DNA of 64,000 nt, taken from positions 248,001-312,000 of the forward strand of contig NZ_CAMGZA010000003.1 in assembly GCF_946151065.1 (NCBI RefSeq), given 5' to 3'. The DNA is from Microbacterium sp. Marseille-Q6965. GTDB lineage: Bacteria > Actinomycetota > Actinomycetes > Actinomycetales > Microbacteriaceae. Each line of letters begins with the position of its first letter. The first letter of the stretch is position 1. Of the stretch, positions 51,622 through 60,682 are shown piece after piece. The notes beneath the pieces are model-generated. The model saw only the letters and a program-made list of their open reading frames with translations. It was not told the origin of the DNA and made no database searches. The position numbers and the translations under genes are program-made.

Positions 51622-52417
51622 GCGCCTCGGATCCCTCGGCACGCGCTGGCTCGGACTGGGCCTCGCGTCGGTGCTCGCCGTCGTCACGATCGGCCTGGCC
51701 ACGACCGGCCGCCTCGCGCTCTACATCAACCCGGCCCAGAACTGGTTCGCCGTCGGCATGGCGGTGATCGTGCTGATCGGCGCCGTCGCCTCGTTCGCGC
51801 TGCCGCTGGGCGCCGAGGCGGATCACGGCCACGACCACGGCGGGCCCGCCCGCGACCCCGACTCGTCCGCCCACGACCACGGCGAGCACCGCGCCGCCTC
51901 GCGCGGGCCGCGGGCCGCGCTCGTGGTGGGTGCGGTCGGCGGCGCGCTCGCGACCGGCGTGACCGCAGGGGCGATCCTGCTGCCGCCGGCGTCGCTCTCG
52001 GTCGAGCTGGCGATGGAGCGCGACACGGGAACCGCGCCGCTGTTCGCGGGCGCCGACGACGTCGTGCTCGCCGCGGGGTCGGACACGAGCGACTACGGCG
52101 TGGGTGACTGGGCCGCCGTGTTCGCCCGCGCCACCAACCCCGACGCGTTCGACGGCGCGGAGGTGGCGCTCACCGGCTTCGTCACCCCCGCGGGCGAGGG
52201 GGAGGACGGCATTCGCCTGGGCCGGCTCGTCATCACCCACTGCGTCATCGACGCGCAGCCCGCCTCGCTCCCCGTCGCCCCCATCGAGGCAGACGTGCCC
52301 GTCGGCGCCTGGATCAGGGTGGAGGGCGTCGTGACCGCGACGTCCCAGGGCGAGCTCGTCGTCGAGCCGACGTCGGTCGCCGAGGTCTCCGAGCCCGAGG
52401 ACCCGTATGAGTACTGA
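51614..52417 (+). CDS. YcgQ/TIGR03943-family protein
   Basis: The protein is 267 aa. It has two or three N-terminal hydrophobic segments, a His/Asp loop (DHGHDHGG, HDHGEH) typical of metal-handling proteins, and a beta-rich C-terminal domain (ALTGFVTPAG, LVITHCVIDA with conserved Cys, WIRVEGVV) of the TIGR03943 family that normally pairs with the UPF0718 permease. It starts with TTG at 51614, eight bases inside the permease gene, so the two are coupled. The function is unknown; the pairing itself is well known. Confidence 0.82.
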   Translation: MSERLGSLGTRWLGLGLASVLAVVTIGLATTGRLALYINPAQNWFAVGMAVIVLIGAVASFALPLGAEADHGHDHGGPARDPDSSAHDHGEHRAASRGPRAALVVGAVGGALATGVTAGAILLPPASLSVELAMERDTGTAPLFAGADDVVLAAGSDTSDYGVGDWAAVFARATNPDAFDGAEVALTGFVTPAGEGEDGIRLGRLVITHCVIDAQPASLPVAPIEADVPVGAWIRVEGVVTATSQGELVVEPTSVAEVSEPEDPYEY

Positions 52418-53810
52418 TCGCACCCCGCGCCGCGCCGCGCGCCTGCGATCGGCGCGCCGCCGCTTCATCGTGGCGTTCGCCGCCGTCGTCGGCGCGCTCG
52501 CGGTGCTGGCCGGGGCCGGGGCCGCCGTGAGCCTCGGGCAGGGTCCACGGCTGAGCGACGTGCAGGTCGACCCCGCCGCGGCCACGGAGATCGCCGGCGG
52601 TCGCGCGATCCTCACCGCCAACCAGGCGCTCGCCGAGATCGATCCCGCGCAGGTGGTCGTCGAGCCGGAGGCCGCCCATACGGTCGAGGCGGCCGGGCGC
52701 GCCGTCGGTGTGCGCTTCACGGCGCCGCTGGATGCCGACACCGAGTACCGCATCTCGGTCGAGGGCGTGCGCGGCGTCGGTGGCGGGCCGGCGTCGACGC
52801 TGGAGACGAGGTTCCGCACGCCTCCCGCCGAGGTCCTCATCCTGGAGCGCAGCGAGACGGGCGACGACACGATCTACCGCAGCGGCCTCGACGGCGACCG
52901 GGTGGCGGTGCTGACGCACCCCGAGATCGACGACTTCCGCGCCACGAGCGATGCCATCGTCGTGTCGGTGCGGGAGGACGGGCGCGCGCGCCTCATCGTG
53001 ACCGACAGGGACGGACGCAACGCGCGCGACGTCGCGCTGCCCGGCGAGGGGATGCTCGCCAGCCTGCAGGTATCCGAGCGTGGCGGCACGATCGGGTACA
53101 CCTACACCGACCTCGACGCGGCCACCGGCCGGCAGTCGGTGCTGCATCTGTCGTCGCTGCGCGATCCCGGGGCCGATCCGGTTCCCGTCGAGGTGGGGGA
53201 GGAGGCGCCGAGCGTGGATCGCTGGCGCTTCGTGCCCGACTCCTCGGCGCTGCTCATGATCGACTTCGACGGCGAGCTCATCCTCGTCGAGCCGGACGGC
53301 GCCGCGCCGGCGTTCCTCGGCACGGCGCTCACGATCGACGCCGTCACGCGCGGCACGTACACCGCGATCGTGGAGCGGATCGATGCCGGGCTCGTCACGC
53401 TCGATCTCGCGACGGGCGAGGAGACGCCGATCCCGCAGGCGGACCCCGAGCCGGGCACGCTCGGCTACGTCGTGCCGCTGCCGGATGGCGACTCGGTGCG
53501 GCGATACGCCGTGCTCGGAGAGGACGGCCTGCCCGTGGGCGCCTCGGTCGTGAACGTCTCCGCCGACGGGGAGACGCGGGAGCTGCTCGAGGTGGCCGCC
53601 CCCGACGTCGTGCAGCAGGTGTGCGTCTCGCCGAGCGGCCAGTACGCCGCGGTGCTCGTGGCCCCCGACCTCATCTCGAATCCTTACGACATGGCCGCCC
53701 AGCCCCTGCCCCGCACGCTCGAGACACGGATCGTCGAGGTCGACTCCGGCGAGCCGGTGGGCACCCTGCCCGGCTTCGACATCTCCTGGTGCCAGGTGGG
53801 GCCGTGGTGA
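52407..53810 (+). CDS. Membrane-anchored beta-propeller-like protein
   Basis: This 467-aa protein has one N-terminal membrane segment (about 20-45), then an Ig-like segment (about 50-135) and repeated beta-sheet blades of the TolB/WD40-like type (LILERSETGDDTIYRSGLDG, LIVTDRDGRN, LVEPDGAAP). It would sit outside the membrane. It overlaps the YcgQ-like gene by 11 bases and the glycosylase gene by 4. No catalytic motif is visible; a scaffold or sensor role is possible. Confidence 0.7.
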   Translation: MSTDRTPRRAARLRSARRRFIVAFAAVVGALAVLAGAGAAVSLGQGPRLSDVQVDPAAATEIAGGRAILTANQALAEIDPAQVVVEPEAAHTVEAAGRAVGVRFTAPLDADTEYRISVEGVRGVGGGPASTLETRFRTPPAEVLILERSETGDDTIYRSGLDGDRVAVLTHPEIDDFRATSDAIVVSVREDGRARLIVTDRDGRNARDVALPGEGMLASLQVSERGGTIGYTYTDLDAATGRQSVLHLSSLRDPGADPVPVEVGEEAPSVDRWRFVPDSSALLMIDFDGELILVEPDGAAPAFLGTALTIDAVTRGTYTAIVERIDAGLVTLDLATGEETPIPQADPEPGTLGYVVPLPDGDSVRRYAVLGEDGLPVGASVVNVSADGETRELLEVAAPDVVQQVCVSPSGQYAAVLVAPDLISNPYDMAAQPLPRTLETRIVEVDSGEPVGTLPGFDISWCQVGPW

Positions 53811-54490
53811 CGGGGCTGCGGCCGGCCACCCGCGACGACCTGCTGCCCCTCGCGGTGGAGGTCGCCCCCCGCCTGCTGGGCGCCGTGCTCACCACGGCGG
53901 TCGATGCGGGGGACGGACCGGAGACCGTCGCGGTGCGGATCACGGAGGTGGAGGCGTATCACGGCGCCGGGTCCGGCGACGTGCCCGATCCCGGATCGCA
54001 CGCGCGGATGGGGCCCACCGCCCGCAACGCCACGATGTGGGGCGAGCCCGGTCACCTGTACGTGTACCTCAGCCACGGCATCCACTCGTGCGTGAACGTC
54101 GTGTGCGGGCCGGTCGGTCGCGGCGACGGGTGCCTCCTGCGTGCCGGCGAGATCGTGCGCGGCGCCGACATCGCCCGCCGCCGCCGGCACGTCCGAGGCG
54201 TGGCGCGCACCGACCGCGACCTCGCGCGCGGGCCCGGCCGGCTGGGGGACGCGGTCGGCCTGCGGCACGCGCTGCACGACGGCATCGACGCCGTCCGACA
54301 CGTTCCCCGGGCGGGCGCGGTGGCGCGGCTCGAACTGCCCGTGGTGCCGCTCGCCGACTATGCGACGGGCCCCCGCGTGGGCGTGGCCGGAATCGCGGGG
54401 ACCTCGGCGTACCCCTGGCGCTTCTGGATCCCGGGTGATCCGACCGTCTCGGCGTTCCGCCCCGGGCGGGGGGCGGCGTCCTCCTCGTGA
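53807..54490 (+). CDS. DNA-3-methyladenine glycosylase (AAG/MPG family)
   Basis: This 227-aa base-excision enzyme removes 3-methyladenine, hypoxanthine and related bases. Family blocks are ITEVEAYHG (the catalytic Glu), DPGSHARMGPTARNATMWGEPGHLYVYLSHGIHSCVNVV and CLLRAGEIV. The GTG start gives a GTGA overlap with the beta-propeller gene. It is normal length and adds to the YcaQ-type glycosylase encoded at 6883. Confidence 0.92.
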   Translation: MTGLRPATRDDLLPLAVEVAPRLLGAVLTTAVDAGDGPETVAVRITEVEAYHGAGSGDVPDPGSHARMGPTARNATMWGEPGHLYVYLSHGIHSCVNVVCGPVGRGDGCLLRAGEIVRGADIARRRRHVRGVARTDRDLARGPGRLGDAVGLRHALHDGIDAVRHVPRAGAVARLELPVVPLADYATGPRVGVAGIAGTSAYPWRFWIPGDPTVSAFRPGRGAASSS

Positions 54491-54573
54491 CCCGCGCGGC
54501 GCGAGGGAAGCTCGGTCGAGGAGCGATCCGCCTCCCGAACCGGGACGAGCGGGAGATCTGATAAAGTAGTCGT

Positions 54574-54657
54574 TTGTCTGCGTGCACTCCTGCGCGTAGT
54601 TCGTGCGTGTCCCACTCGAACACAGCCCGCAAGGGCGGGTGCGACACGTGCAGACAA
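54574..54657 (+). ncRNA. Structured leader RNA before rpmB-rpmG-rpsN
   Basis: TTGTCTGC (54574-54581) pairs with GCAGACAA (54650-54657). Inside are GTGTC/GACAC (54607-54611 with 54643-54647) and a CCCGC/GCGGG hairpin (54626-54639). The rpmB ATG follows 51 bases later, and a -10-like TATA-poor GATAAAGT lies just upstream. It may be an autoregulatory r-protein leader; the class is not recognised. Confidence 0.5.
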
Positions 54658-54708
54658 GAGATCTTGGGTGGTCCCGTCCGGGGCCACGGTACTGAAGGAG
54701 AGTGAACC

Positions 54709-54945
54709 ATGGCTGCTGTGTGCCAGGTGACCGGCGCCACGCCTGGTTTCGGTCACAACATTTCGCACTCGCACCGCCGGACGAAGCGTCGCTTCGACCC
54801 GAACGTGCAGAAGAAGACCTACTACGTTCCGTCGCTCGGCCGTAAGGTCACGCTGAACGTGTCGGCCAAGGGCATCAAGGTGATCGACGCCCGCGGCATC
54901 GAGTCGGTCGTGAAGGACCTGATCGCGAAGGGTGTGAAGCTCTGA
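54709..54945 (+). CDS. rpmB: 50S ribosomal protein L28
   Basis: This 78-aa L28 begins [20 protein letters not shown] and continues [16 protein letters not shown]. Only one Cys is present, and the CxxC zinc motif of the zinc-dependent form is absent, so this is the zinc-independent type. GAAGGAGAG lies before the ATG. The stop overlaps the rpmG start (TGATG). Confidence 0.95.
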   Translation: MAAVCQVTGATPGFGHNISHSHRRTKRRFDPNVQKKTYYVPSLGRKVTLNVSAKGIKVIDARGIESVVKDLIAKGVKL

Positions 54946-55115
54946 TGGCCAAGAAGGCTCAGGACATCCGTCCCATCATCAAGCTGCGTTCGACCGCGGG
55001 CACGGGCTACACCTACGTGACCAAGAAGAACCGCCGCAACAACCCCGACCGCCTCGTGCTGAAGAAGTACGACCCGGTCGTCCGCAAGCACGTCGAGTTC
55101 CGAGAGGAGCGCTGA
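54945..55115 (+). CDS. rpmG: 50S ribosomal protein L33 (cysteine-free)
   Basis: This short 56-aa gene encodes L33: [52 protein letters not shown]. It has no cysteine, so it is the zinc-independent form. It sits between rpmB (overlap TGATG) and rpsN (4-base gap), giving the usual rpmB-rpmG-rpsN order. Confidence 0.95.
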   Translation: MAKKAQDIRPIIKLRSTAGTGYTYVTKKNRRNNPDRLVLKKYDPVVRKHVEFREER

Positions 55116-55119
55116 TCTC

Positions 55120-55425
55120 ATGGCCAAGAAGAGCAAGATCGCGCGTAACCACCAGCGCGCGGAGGTCGTGGCCCGCTACGCCGAGAAGCGCGCTCAGCTG
55201 AAGAAGACGCTCGTCGACCCGAACGCCTCGGACGACGAGCGCGAGGCGGCCCGCCTCGGCCTGCAGAAGCTGCCCCGCGACGCGTCGCCGGTCCGCCTGC
55301 GCTCGCGCGACGCCATCGACGGTCGCCCCCGCGGCGTGCTGACGAAGTTCGGCATCTCGCGTGTGCGCTTCCGCGACATGGCGCACCGCGGTGAGCTGCC
55401 GGGTGTCACCAAGTCGTCCTGGTAA
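55120..55425 (+). CDS. rpsN: 30S ribosomal protein S14 (cysteine-free)
   Basis: This 101-aa S14 is of the long, zinc-free type ([62 protein letters not shown]). No Cys residues are present. It ends the three-gene cluster and is followed by a hairpin terminator. These forms often replace zinc-dependent copies when zinc is low, but they may be the only copies here. Confidence 0.95.
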   Translation: MAKKSKIARNHQRAEVVARYAEKRAQLKKTLVDPNASDDEREAARLGLQKLPRDASPVRLRSRDAIDGRPRGVLTKFGISRVRFRDMAHRGELPGVTKSSW

Positions 55426-55438
55426 GCACCGGTTCGCC

Positions 55439-55476
55439 GAAAGGGCGGGGTCTCCTCACGGGGATCCCGCCCTTTC
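55439..55476 (+). terminator. Intrinsic terminator after rpsN
   Basis: GAAAGGGCGGG (55439-55449) pairs with CCCGCCCTTTC (55466-55476), 11 bp with a 16-base loop, ending in a short T run. It lies 13 bases after the rpsN stop. Confidence 0.8.
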
Positions 55477-55513
55477 GCGTTCCCGGCCTCGCGTGCGCCG
55501 CTAGCATCGGCGT

Positions 55514-56644
55514 ATGCAGCTCGACCCGCTCTTCGCCGAACGGCTCCGGCGCGAGCGGAAGTACTGGCTGGCGCAGGCGGTGCGCCGGCTGAAGTCGCGG
55601 CTCGGCTGGCCCTGGTTCATGCGCCCCACGGCCGAGCACGACGTGGAGTCGGTGAGCCCCGCGGAGAAGGACGTCGCTCGCCGCGCCGCGCGCGCCGAGA
55701 CTCGGGTGGCGGCTCAGCAGCATCGACCTCACGCCTCGCAACGCCGGGCGGCTCACCGGCGTCAGGCCAAGGCGTGGGATCGCAAGGAACTGGCGAAGTC
55801 CGGCGTGCCCGGCCCCGCCGTGCGCACGGCCGAGCACGTCGTGCCTGTCGAGGGGTACCCCGACGTGCGGGTGCGCGTGTACTACCCGGCCGCGGACTGG
55901 GACGCCGCGACCGAGGGCCCGATCCCCGCCTGCCTCACGTTCTTCGGCGGGGCGTTCCGGATCGGGGGGATCGACTTCGCCACCACCGACGCCGTCAACC
56001 GTCGCCGCGCCGCGGAGGCGCGCGTGGCGATGGTCGCCGTCGACTACGCCCTGGCCCCCGAGCGGAAGTTCCCCACCCAGGTGGAGCAGGGCATGGCCGC
56101 GCTCCGCTGGCTGTTCGACCATGCCGAGGAGCTCGGCGTGGACCCCGCCCGTGTCGGCCTGCAGGGCACCTCGGCCGGGGGCAACATCGCCGCCGCGGTC
56201 GCGCTTGCCAATCGCGACCGCGACGCGCTTCCCCTGCGCGGCCAGCTGCTCGAGGTGCCCGTGGTCGACCTCACAGGCCGGCACATCGATTTCGCCGCCA
56301 CGCGCGCGCTCGGCATCCCGACGATCATCATGGCGCGCGAGCTCATCTCCGTCGCGCGCACGTACCTGCGGCACCGTCGCGACGCGAAGAACCCGCTGGC
56401 CTCGCCGATTCGGGCCGCGTCGCTGGCCGGCCTGCCGCCGGCCGTGATCTTCACGGCCGAGTACGACCCCCTGCGCGGCGACGGCGCCGCGTACGCGGCG
56501 GCGCTGCGGGCTGCGGGCGTCGAGGCGAGCGCCGTGCAGTACCTGGGTGTGCCGCACGACGCCGCGGTGTACGCGGGGGTGCTGCCCGCCGCGCGGCGCT
56601 GGCATCGCGACGTCGTGGCGGCGCTGCGCCTGCTGCACTCCTGA
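55514..56644 (+). CDS. Alpha/beta-hydrolase (HSL-type esterase/lipase)
   Basis: The protein is 376 aa. An N-terminal basic helical region (1-95) is followed by a hydrolase with nucleophile elbow GTSAGGN (Ser220), acid in TAEYDPLRGDG and His in GVPHDAAVY. The oxyanion motif reads FFGGAFRIGG where HSL members normally have HGGGF, so the first His and one Gly are changed. It is likely a soluble esterase of unknown substrate. It is flanked by an rpsN terminator and a transporter gene. Confidence 0.85.
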   Translation: MQLDPLFAERLRRERKYWLAQAVRRLKSRLGWPWFMRPTAEHDVESVSPAEKDVARRAARAETRVAAQQHRPHASQRRAAHRRQAKAWDRKELAKSGVPGPAVRTAEHVVPVEGYPDVRVRVYYPAADWDAATEGPIPACLTFFGGAFRIGGIDFATTDAVNRRRAAEARVAMVAVDYALAPERKFPTQVEQGMAALRWLFDHAEELGVDPARVGLQGTSAGGNIAAAVALANRDRDALPLRGQLLEVPVVDLTGRHIDFAATRALGIPTIIMARELISVARTYLRHRRDAKNPLASPIRAASLAGLPPAVIFTAEYDPLRGDGAAYAAALRAAGVEASAVQYLGVPHDAAVYAGVLPAARRWHRDVVAALRLLHS

Positions 56645-56726
56645 CGATCACTACCGCCATAGGGACACGTCGCCTATGCTGGCGCGTGGCAAGGAAGCCT
56701 GTACCCGATGAAGGATACGGAAACCG

Positions 56727-58073
56727 ATGACGACGACTGTCTCCCCCAGCGGCCCCGCGCGCGACCTGCGCGACCATCTCGAGCGCGCCCCGATGTCGCT
56801 CTACCAGTGGATCATCGTGGCGTGCGCCGTCTTGCTGAACGCCCTGGACGGCTACGACGTCGCCTCGATGTCGTTCGTCTCGGTGCGCGTGGAGGAGGAA
56901 TTCGGCCTCAGCGGCACCGAGCTGGGCGTCGTCATCAGCGCCACGCTCATCGGCATGGCCATCGGCTCGATCGCCATCGGCCGCATCGCCGATCTGATCG
57001 GCCGCCGCTGGACGGTGCTCGGGTCGACGACGCTCGCGACGCTCGGCATGTACCTCGCCGCCACGGCGACCGACGTGACGCAGCTCGGCATCTGGCGGGT
57101 GCTGACGGGCCTCGGCGTGGGCGGCATCCTCACGAGCATCACCGTGATCACCGCGGAGTTCGCCTCCAACCGATGGCGCGGGCTCGCCATCGGCGTCTAT
57201 GCCGCGGGCTACGGCGTGGGCGCGTTCGCGGGTGGCATCGCGGCGAACGGCCTGCAGGCGGACTTCGGGTGGCGAGCGGTCTTCCTCGCCGGCGCGCTGG
57301 CCAGCACCGCGCTCCTCGTCATCCTCGTGTTCGTACTGCCCGAGTCGGTGCAGTTCCTCACGCGCCGTCCGGGCTCCGACAGGGCGCTGGCCCGCATCGC
57401 CCGCCGCGTGGGCTTCGACCCCGCCCGCGCCTCGGTCGTGGCCGAGCGCACCGCGGCCACCGAGGGCACCCACGCCGGCCTGAGGGGCATCTTCGGTGGC
57501 GGCGCCGCGGCCGTGACCCTGCTGCTCTGGCTGGCCTTCTTCACCGTGATGTTCGGCTTCTACTTCGTGAACTCGTGGACGCCGCGCCTCATGGTCGACG
57601 CGGGCATGACGGCGGAGCAGGGCGTCACCATCGGCATGATGCTCGCGATCGGAGGGGCGCTGGGCTCGGTCCTCTACGGTGCGGGGGCGGCGCGCATCGA
57701 CCGCGAGAAGCTGCTGCTCGGGTTCCTCGTGCTCTCCGCCGCCGCGATCGTCGCGTTCGTGCTGACCACGGCGGTCCTCGCCCTCGCGTTCGTGCTCGGC
57801 GTGGTCGTCGGCATGCTCGTCAACGGCTGCGTGGCCGGCCTCTACGCCGTCGCCCCCACGCGCTACGGCACCTTCGCGCGCGCTACGGGCGTCGGTGCGG
57901 CGCTCGGCGTCGGGCGTGCGGGGGCGATCCTCGCTCCCATCGCGGCCGGTTCGCTCATCGACGTGGGCTGGACCAACGTGGCGCTGTACTCGAGCACGGC
58001 GGGCCTGCTGGTGGTCGGCGCCGCGGCGGTGTTCCTGCTCACGCGTCGTCCGGCGGTGTCGGACGGGGCCTGA
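56727..58073 (+). CDS. MFS transporter, aromatic acid:H+ symporter (AAHS)-like
   Basis: This 448-aa protein has 12 hydrophobic segments. DGYDVASMSFV in TM1 and GRIADLIGRRWTVL in the TM2-TM3 loop are typical of the AAHS group that imports aromatic acids such as benzoate or 4-hydroxybenzoate. It is transcribed alone, with no degradation genes nearby. The start ATG follows AAGGA. The substrate assignment is by family only. Confidence 0.85.
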   Translation: MTTTVSPSGPARDLRDHLERAPMSLYQWIIVACAVLLNALDGYDVASMSFVSVRVEEEFGLSGTELGVVISATLIGMAIGSIAIGRIADLIGRRWTVLGSTTLATLGMYLAATATDVTQLGIWRVLTGLGVGGILTSITVITAEFASNRWRGLAIGVYAAGYGVGAFAGGIAANGLQADFGWRAVFLAGALASTALLVILVFVLPESVQFLTRRPGSDRALARIARRVGFDPARASVVAERTAATEGTHAGLRGIFGGGAAAVTLLLWLAFFTVMFGFYFVNSWTPRLMVDAGMTAEQGVTIGMMLAIGGALGSVLYGAGAARIDREKLLLGFLVLSAAAIVAFVLTTAVLALAFVLGVVVGMLVNGCVAGLYAVAPTRYGTFARATGVGAALGVGRAGAILAPIAAGSLIDVGWTNVALYSSTAGLLVVGAAAVFLLTRRPAVSDGA

Positions 58074-58320
58074 TCGCCGCCGCTGGTGTCGCCGTGCCCG
58101 CCGCTCTGCCAGGGGGCGGGTCGCGCCGCCGGGTCCACAGGCGTCACATTGGTCACTCCCGAGGCGCGACACGCCGCCCGGATTGGGGCAAAAGTCGCGG
58201 AAATCCGCGGAATGCCGGGCCTCGTTGGTACATTCAAGGCGGTCGAACGACCACCCGGGAGCAACCGCCCCCGGCCGACAACACCACGTTCTGCGGCGTC
58301 CTTCGCCGCTGGAGGATGAC

Positions 58321-58608
58321 ATGGCCGACAAGAACATCACCAAGACCGAGCTCGTTGCGAGCATCGCCAGCGCGACCGGTCAGAGCCAGGCCGCCGTCTC
58401 GGGCGTGCTCGACGCGCTCTTCACGACCGTCTCGGAGGCCGTCGCCAAGGGCTCGAAGGTCTCGATCCCCGGTTGGATCGCCTTCGAGCAGGTTGAGACC
58501 GCCGCTCGCACCGGCCGCAACCCCCAGACCGGCGCCGAGATCAAGATCCCGGCCGGCAAGCGCGTCAAGGTGACCGCCGGCTCCAAGCTGAAGAGCGCCG
58601 TCAAGTAA
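58321..58608 (+). CDS. hup: HU-family nucleoid-associated DNA-binding protein
   Basis: This 95-aa HU has a helical N-terminus (MADKNITKTELVASIASATG) and the beta-arm (GWIAFEQVETAARTGRNPQT, GAEIKIPAGKRVKVTAGSKL). It bends and compacts DNA as a dimer. It lacks the Lys/Ala-rich tail of some actinobacterial HupB proteins. GGAGG lies before the ATG. It has a long (247-base) upstream region and a strong terminator. Confidence 0.96.
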   Translation: MADKNITKTELVASIASATGQSQAAVSGVLDALFTTVSEAVAKGSKVSIPGWIAFEQVETAARTGRNPQTGAEIKIPAGKRVKVTAGSKLKSAVK

Positions 58609-58619
58609 GACCGCGTTCG

Positions 58620-58645
58620 AAGGGCCGCCCCGCGGGGCGGCCCTT
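58620..58645 (+). terminator. Intrinsic terminator after HU
   Basis: AAGGGCCGCCCC (58620-58631) pairs perfectly with GGGGCGGCCCTT (58634-58645), followed by T and C. It is a compact stem-loop 12 bases after the HU stop. Confidence 0.85.
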
Positions 58646-58698
58646 TCGCGTGTGCGCCCGGCGGCCTTCGCCCAGCGACGGCACATAGGGTGGAACGC

Positions 58699-60666
58699 GT
58701 GAATCCGCGCCTTCTCCGGCTTTTGGGACCCGCGATCCTCGTCGCGGCCGCCGTCGCGACGGCGGCATGGGCGCTCGCCTTCGCCGGCGGCGCGGATCCG
58801 CTGTCGATCGGTGACGCCGGCCCCTTCGTGCGCTGGGGGCTGCCGCTCGCCAAGCTGATCGTGAACCTCTCGGCCGCGGCGATGCTCGGCTCGCTCGTGC
58901 TCGCCCTGTTCGCGATGCGCTCGGGCGAGCGGGAGTTCGACGTCTCGCTCGACACCGCGTCGATCGGAGCGGCCGTGTTCACGGTCGCGTCGGGAGCGGT
59001 CGGCTTCCTCACGTTCCTCGACGTCTTCAACGCCCAGCTCAGCCCCGGACCGGAGTTCGGCGCCCAGCTGGGTCGCTTCCTCGTGGAGACCGAGCTGGGT
59101 CGTACCTGGCTGATCACGACGATCGCCGGTGCCGTGGTCACCGTGCTCGCGTTCGCCGTGCGCGGCTGGACCCCTACGCTGCTCACGGGCGGGCTCGCCG
59201 CCGTCTCGCTCCTGCCGATGGCCACGCAGGGGCACTCCGGGGATCTGGCGAGCCACGGTCTGGTGGTCACCGCCATGGCCATCCACATCGTCGGCGCCGC
59301 CGTCTGGCTCGGCGGCCTGCTGCTGCTCGTCGTGGCGCGCCCGGTGCTCGAGGCGGATCGCGTGCGCATCGTGCTCGAGCGCTACTCGTCCGTGGCGCTC
59401 GTGGCGTTCCTGCTCGTCGCGGCCAGCGGCATCCTGCGCTCCGTGGCGGCCATCACGTCGCCCGCGCAGCTCGTGACGACCCCGTACGGAATCGTCCTGG
59501 TCGTCAAGATCGTCGCGCTGCTCGCGATGGGCGCGCTGGGCGCGTGGTATCGCCTGCGGCTCATCGCGCGCGAGGGCCGCGGCCTGTTCTGGCGGGTGAT
59601 CGCGCTGGAGCTTGCGCTCATGGGCGTCGCCTCGGGTGCCGCCGCCGCGCTCGCCCGCTCCGCTCCGCCGGTGGGTGACGAGGCGCCGCTCGCGCAGTCG
59701 CCCGCCGAGATCCTCACCGAGGCGCCGCTGCCACCCGAGCTCACCCCGACGCGTCTGCTCACGGAATGGGATCTCGACCCGCTGTGGCTGCTCGTCGGCG
59801 CCTTCGGCATCGGCTTCTACCTGCGGGGAGTGTGGCGCCTGCGCCGACGCGGCGACGAGTGGTCGCTGTACCGCACGGCGCTGTGGGTGCTCGGCATGCT
59901 GCTGCTCATCTGGGTGACGAACGGCCCGCTCAACGCATACGGGCACTACCTGTTCAGCGCGCACATGCTGATGCACATGCTGCTCAGCATGGCGATCCCG
60001 CTGCTGCTCGTGCCCGGCGCGCCCGTCACGCTGGCCGCGCGCGCGATCGCCCGCCGCGACGACGGTTCGCGCGGCGGGCGCGAGTGGGTCCTCTGGTTCG
60101 TTCACAATCCCGTCGCGCGCGTCCTGACGCATCCCCTTGTGGCGGCGGGCATCTTCATCGGGTCGCTGTGGCTGTTCTACTTCAGCGAGCTGTTCCGCTG
60201 GAGCCTGTACGACCACCTGGGCCACGAGTGGATGGTCGCGCACTTCCTCATCTCGGGGTACCTGTTCGTGCTGTCGCTGGTGGGCATCGACCCCGTGCCG
60301 TACCGGCTTCCGTACGCGGGCCGGCTCGTCACGCTCATCGTCGTGATGGCCATGCACGCCTTCTTCGGTATCGCGATCATGAGCCAGTCGGGGCTGATGG
60401 TGGCGGAGTGGTACGGCGCGCTCGGTCGCACCTGGGGGCCGACGCCGCTCGAGGATCAGTACATCGGCGGCGGCATCGCGTGGTCGGTCGGCGAGATCCC
60501 CACGCTCATCACCGCCATCACCGTCGCGATCCAGTGGAGCCGCAGCGACGAGCGCCAGCAGCGCCGCAGCGACCGTCACGCCGATCGCACGGGTGACGCC
60601 GAGCTCGAGGAGTACAACGCGAAGCTGGCGGCTCTGGCCGAGCGGGATCAGCGGGCCGGGATCTGA
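58699..60666 (+). CDS. CopD-CtaG fusion membrane protein (copper / cytochrome oxidase assembly)
   Basis: This 655-aa multi-pass protein has an N-terminal CopD-type domain (about 1-310; GHSGDLASHGLVVTAMAIHIVGAAVWLGG, LERYSSVALVAFLLVAASGILR) joined to a C-terminal caa3-type CtaG domain (about 355-620; FSAHMLMHMLLSMAIPLLLVPGAP, HFLISGYLFVLSLVGIDP). Such fusions are common in actinobacteria and deliver copper to cytochrome oxidase. GTG at 58699 is chosen, with GTG at 58690 an alternative. A Gln/Arg-rich, coiled tail ends the protein. It is convergent with the next gene. Confidence 0.88.
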   Translation: MNPRLLRLLGPAILVAAAVATAAWALAFAGGADPLSIGDAGPFVRWGLPLAKLIVNLSAAAMLGSLVLALFAMRSGEREFDVSLDTASIGAAVFTVASGAVGFLTFLDVFNAQLSPGPEFGAQLGRFLVETELGRTWLITTIAGAVVTVLAFAVRGWTPTLLTGGLAAVSLLPMATQGHSGDLASHGLVVTAMAIHIVGAAVWLGGLLLLVVARPVLEADRVRIVLERYSSVALVAFLLVAASGILRSVAAITSPAQLVTTPYGIVLVVKIVALLAMGALGAWYRLRLIAREGRGLFWRVIALELALMGVASGAAAALARSAPPVGDEAPLAQSPAEILTEAPLPPELTPTRLLTEWDLDPLWLLVGAFGIGFYLRGVWRLRRRGDEWSLYRTALWVLGMLLLIWVTNGPLNAYGHYLFSAHMLMHMLLSMAIPLLLVPGAPVTLAARAIARRDDGSRGGREWVLWFVHNPVARVLTHPLVAAGIFIGSLWLFYFSELFRWSLYDHLGHEWMVAHFLISGYLFVLSLVGIDPVPYRLPYAGRLVTLIVVMAMHAFFGIAIMSQSGLMVAEWYGALGRTWGPTPLEDQYIGGGIAWSVGEIPTLITAITVAIQWSRSDERQQRRSDRHADRTGDAELEEYNAKLAALAERDQRAGI

Positions 60667-60682
60667 CGCGCGGCGGCGTCAG
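60663..60682. terminator. Short symmetric hairpin between convergent stops
   Basis: CTGACGC (60663-60669) pairs with GCGTCAG (60676-60682) around a 6-base loop and contains the stop codons of both convergent genes. Weak, but placed as a bidirectional terminator. Confidence 0.4.

Noticed and set aside
54491..54708. Zur operator or tRNA gene upstream of rpmB
   Set aside because: The GAGAACCGTTATC motif is not present, and the foldable region lacks tRNA arms and a CCA-type end; it is treated as a leader RNA.
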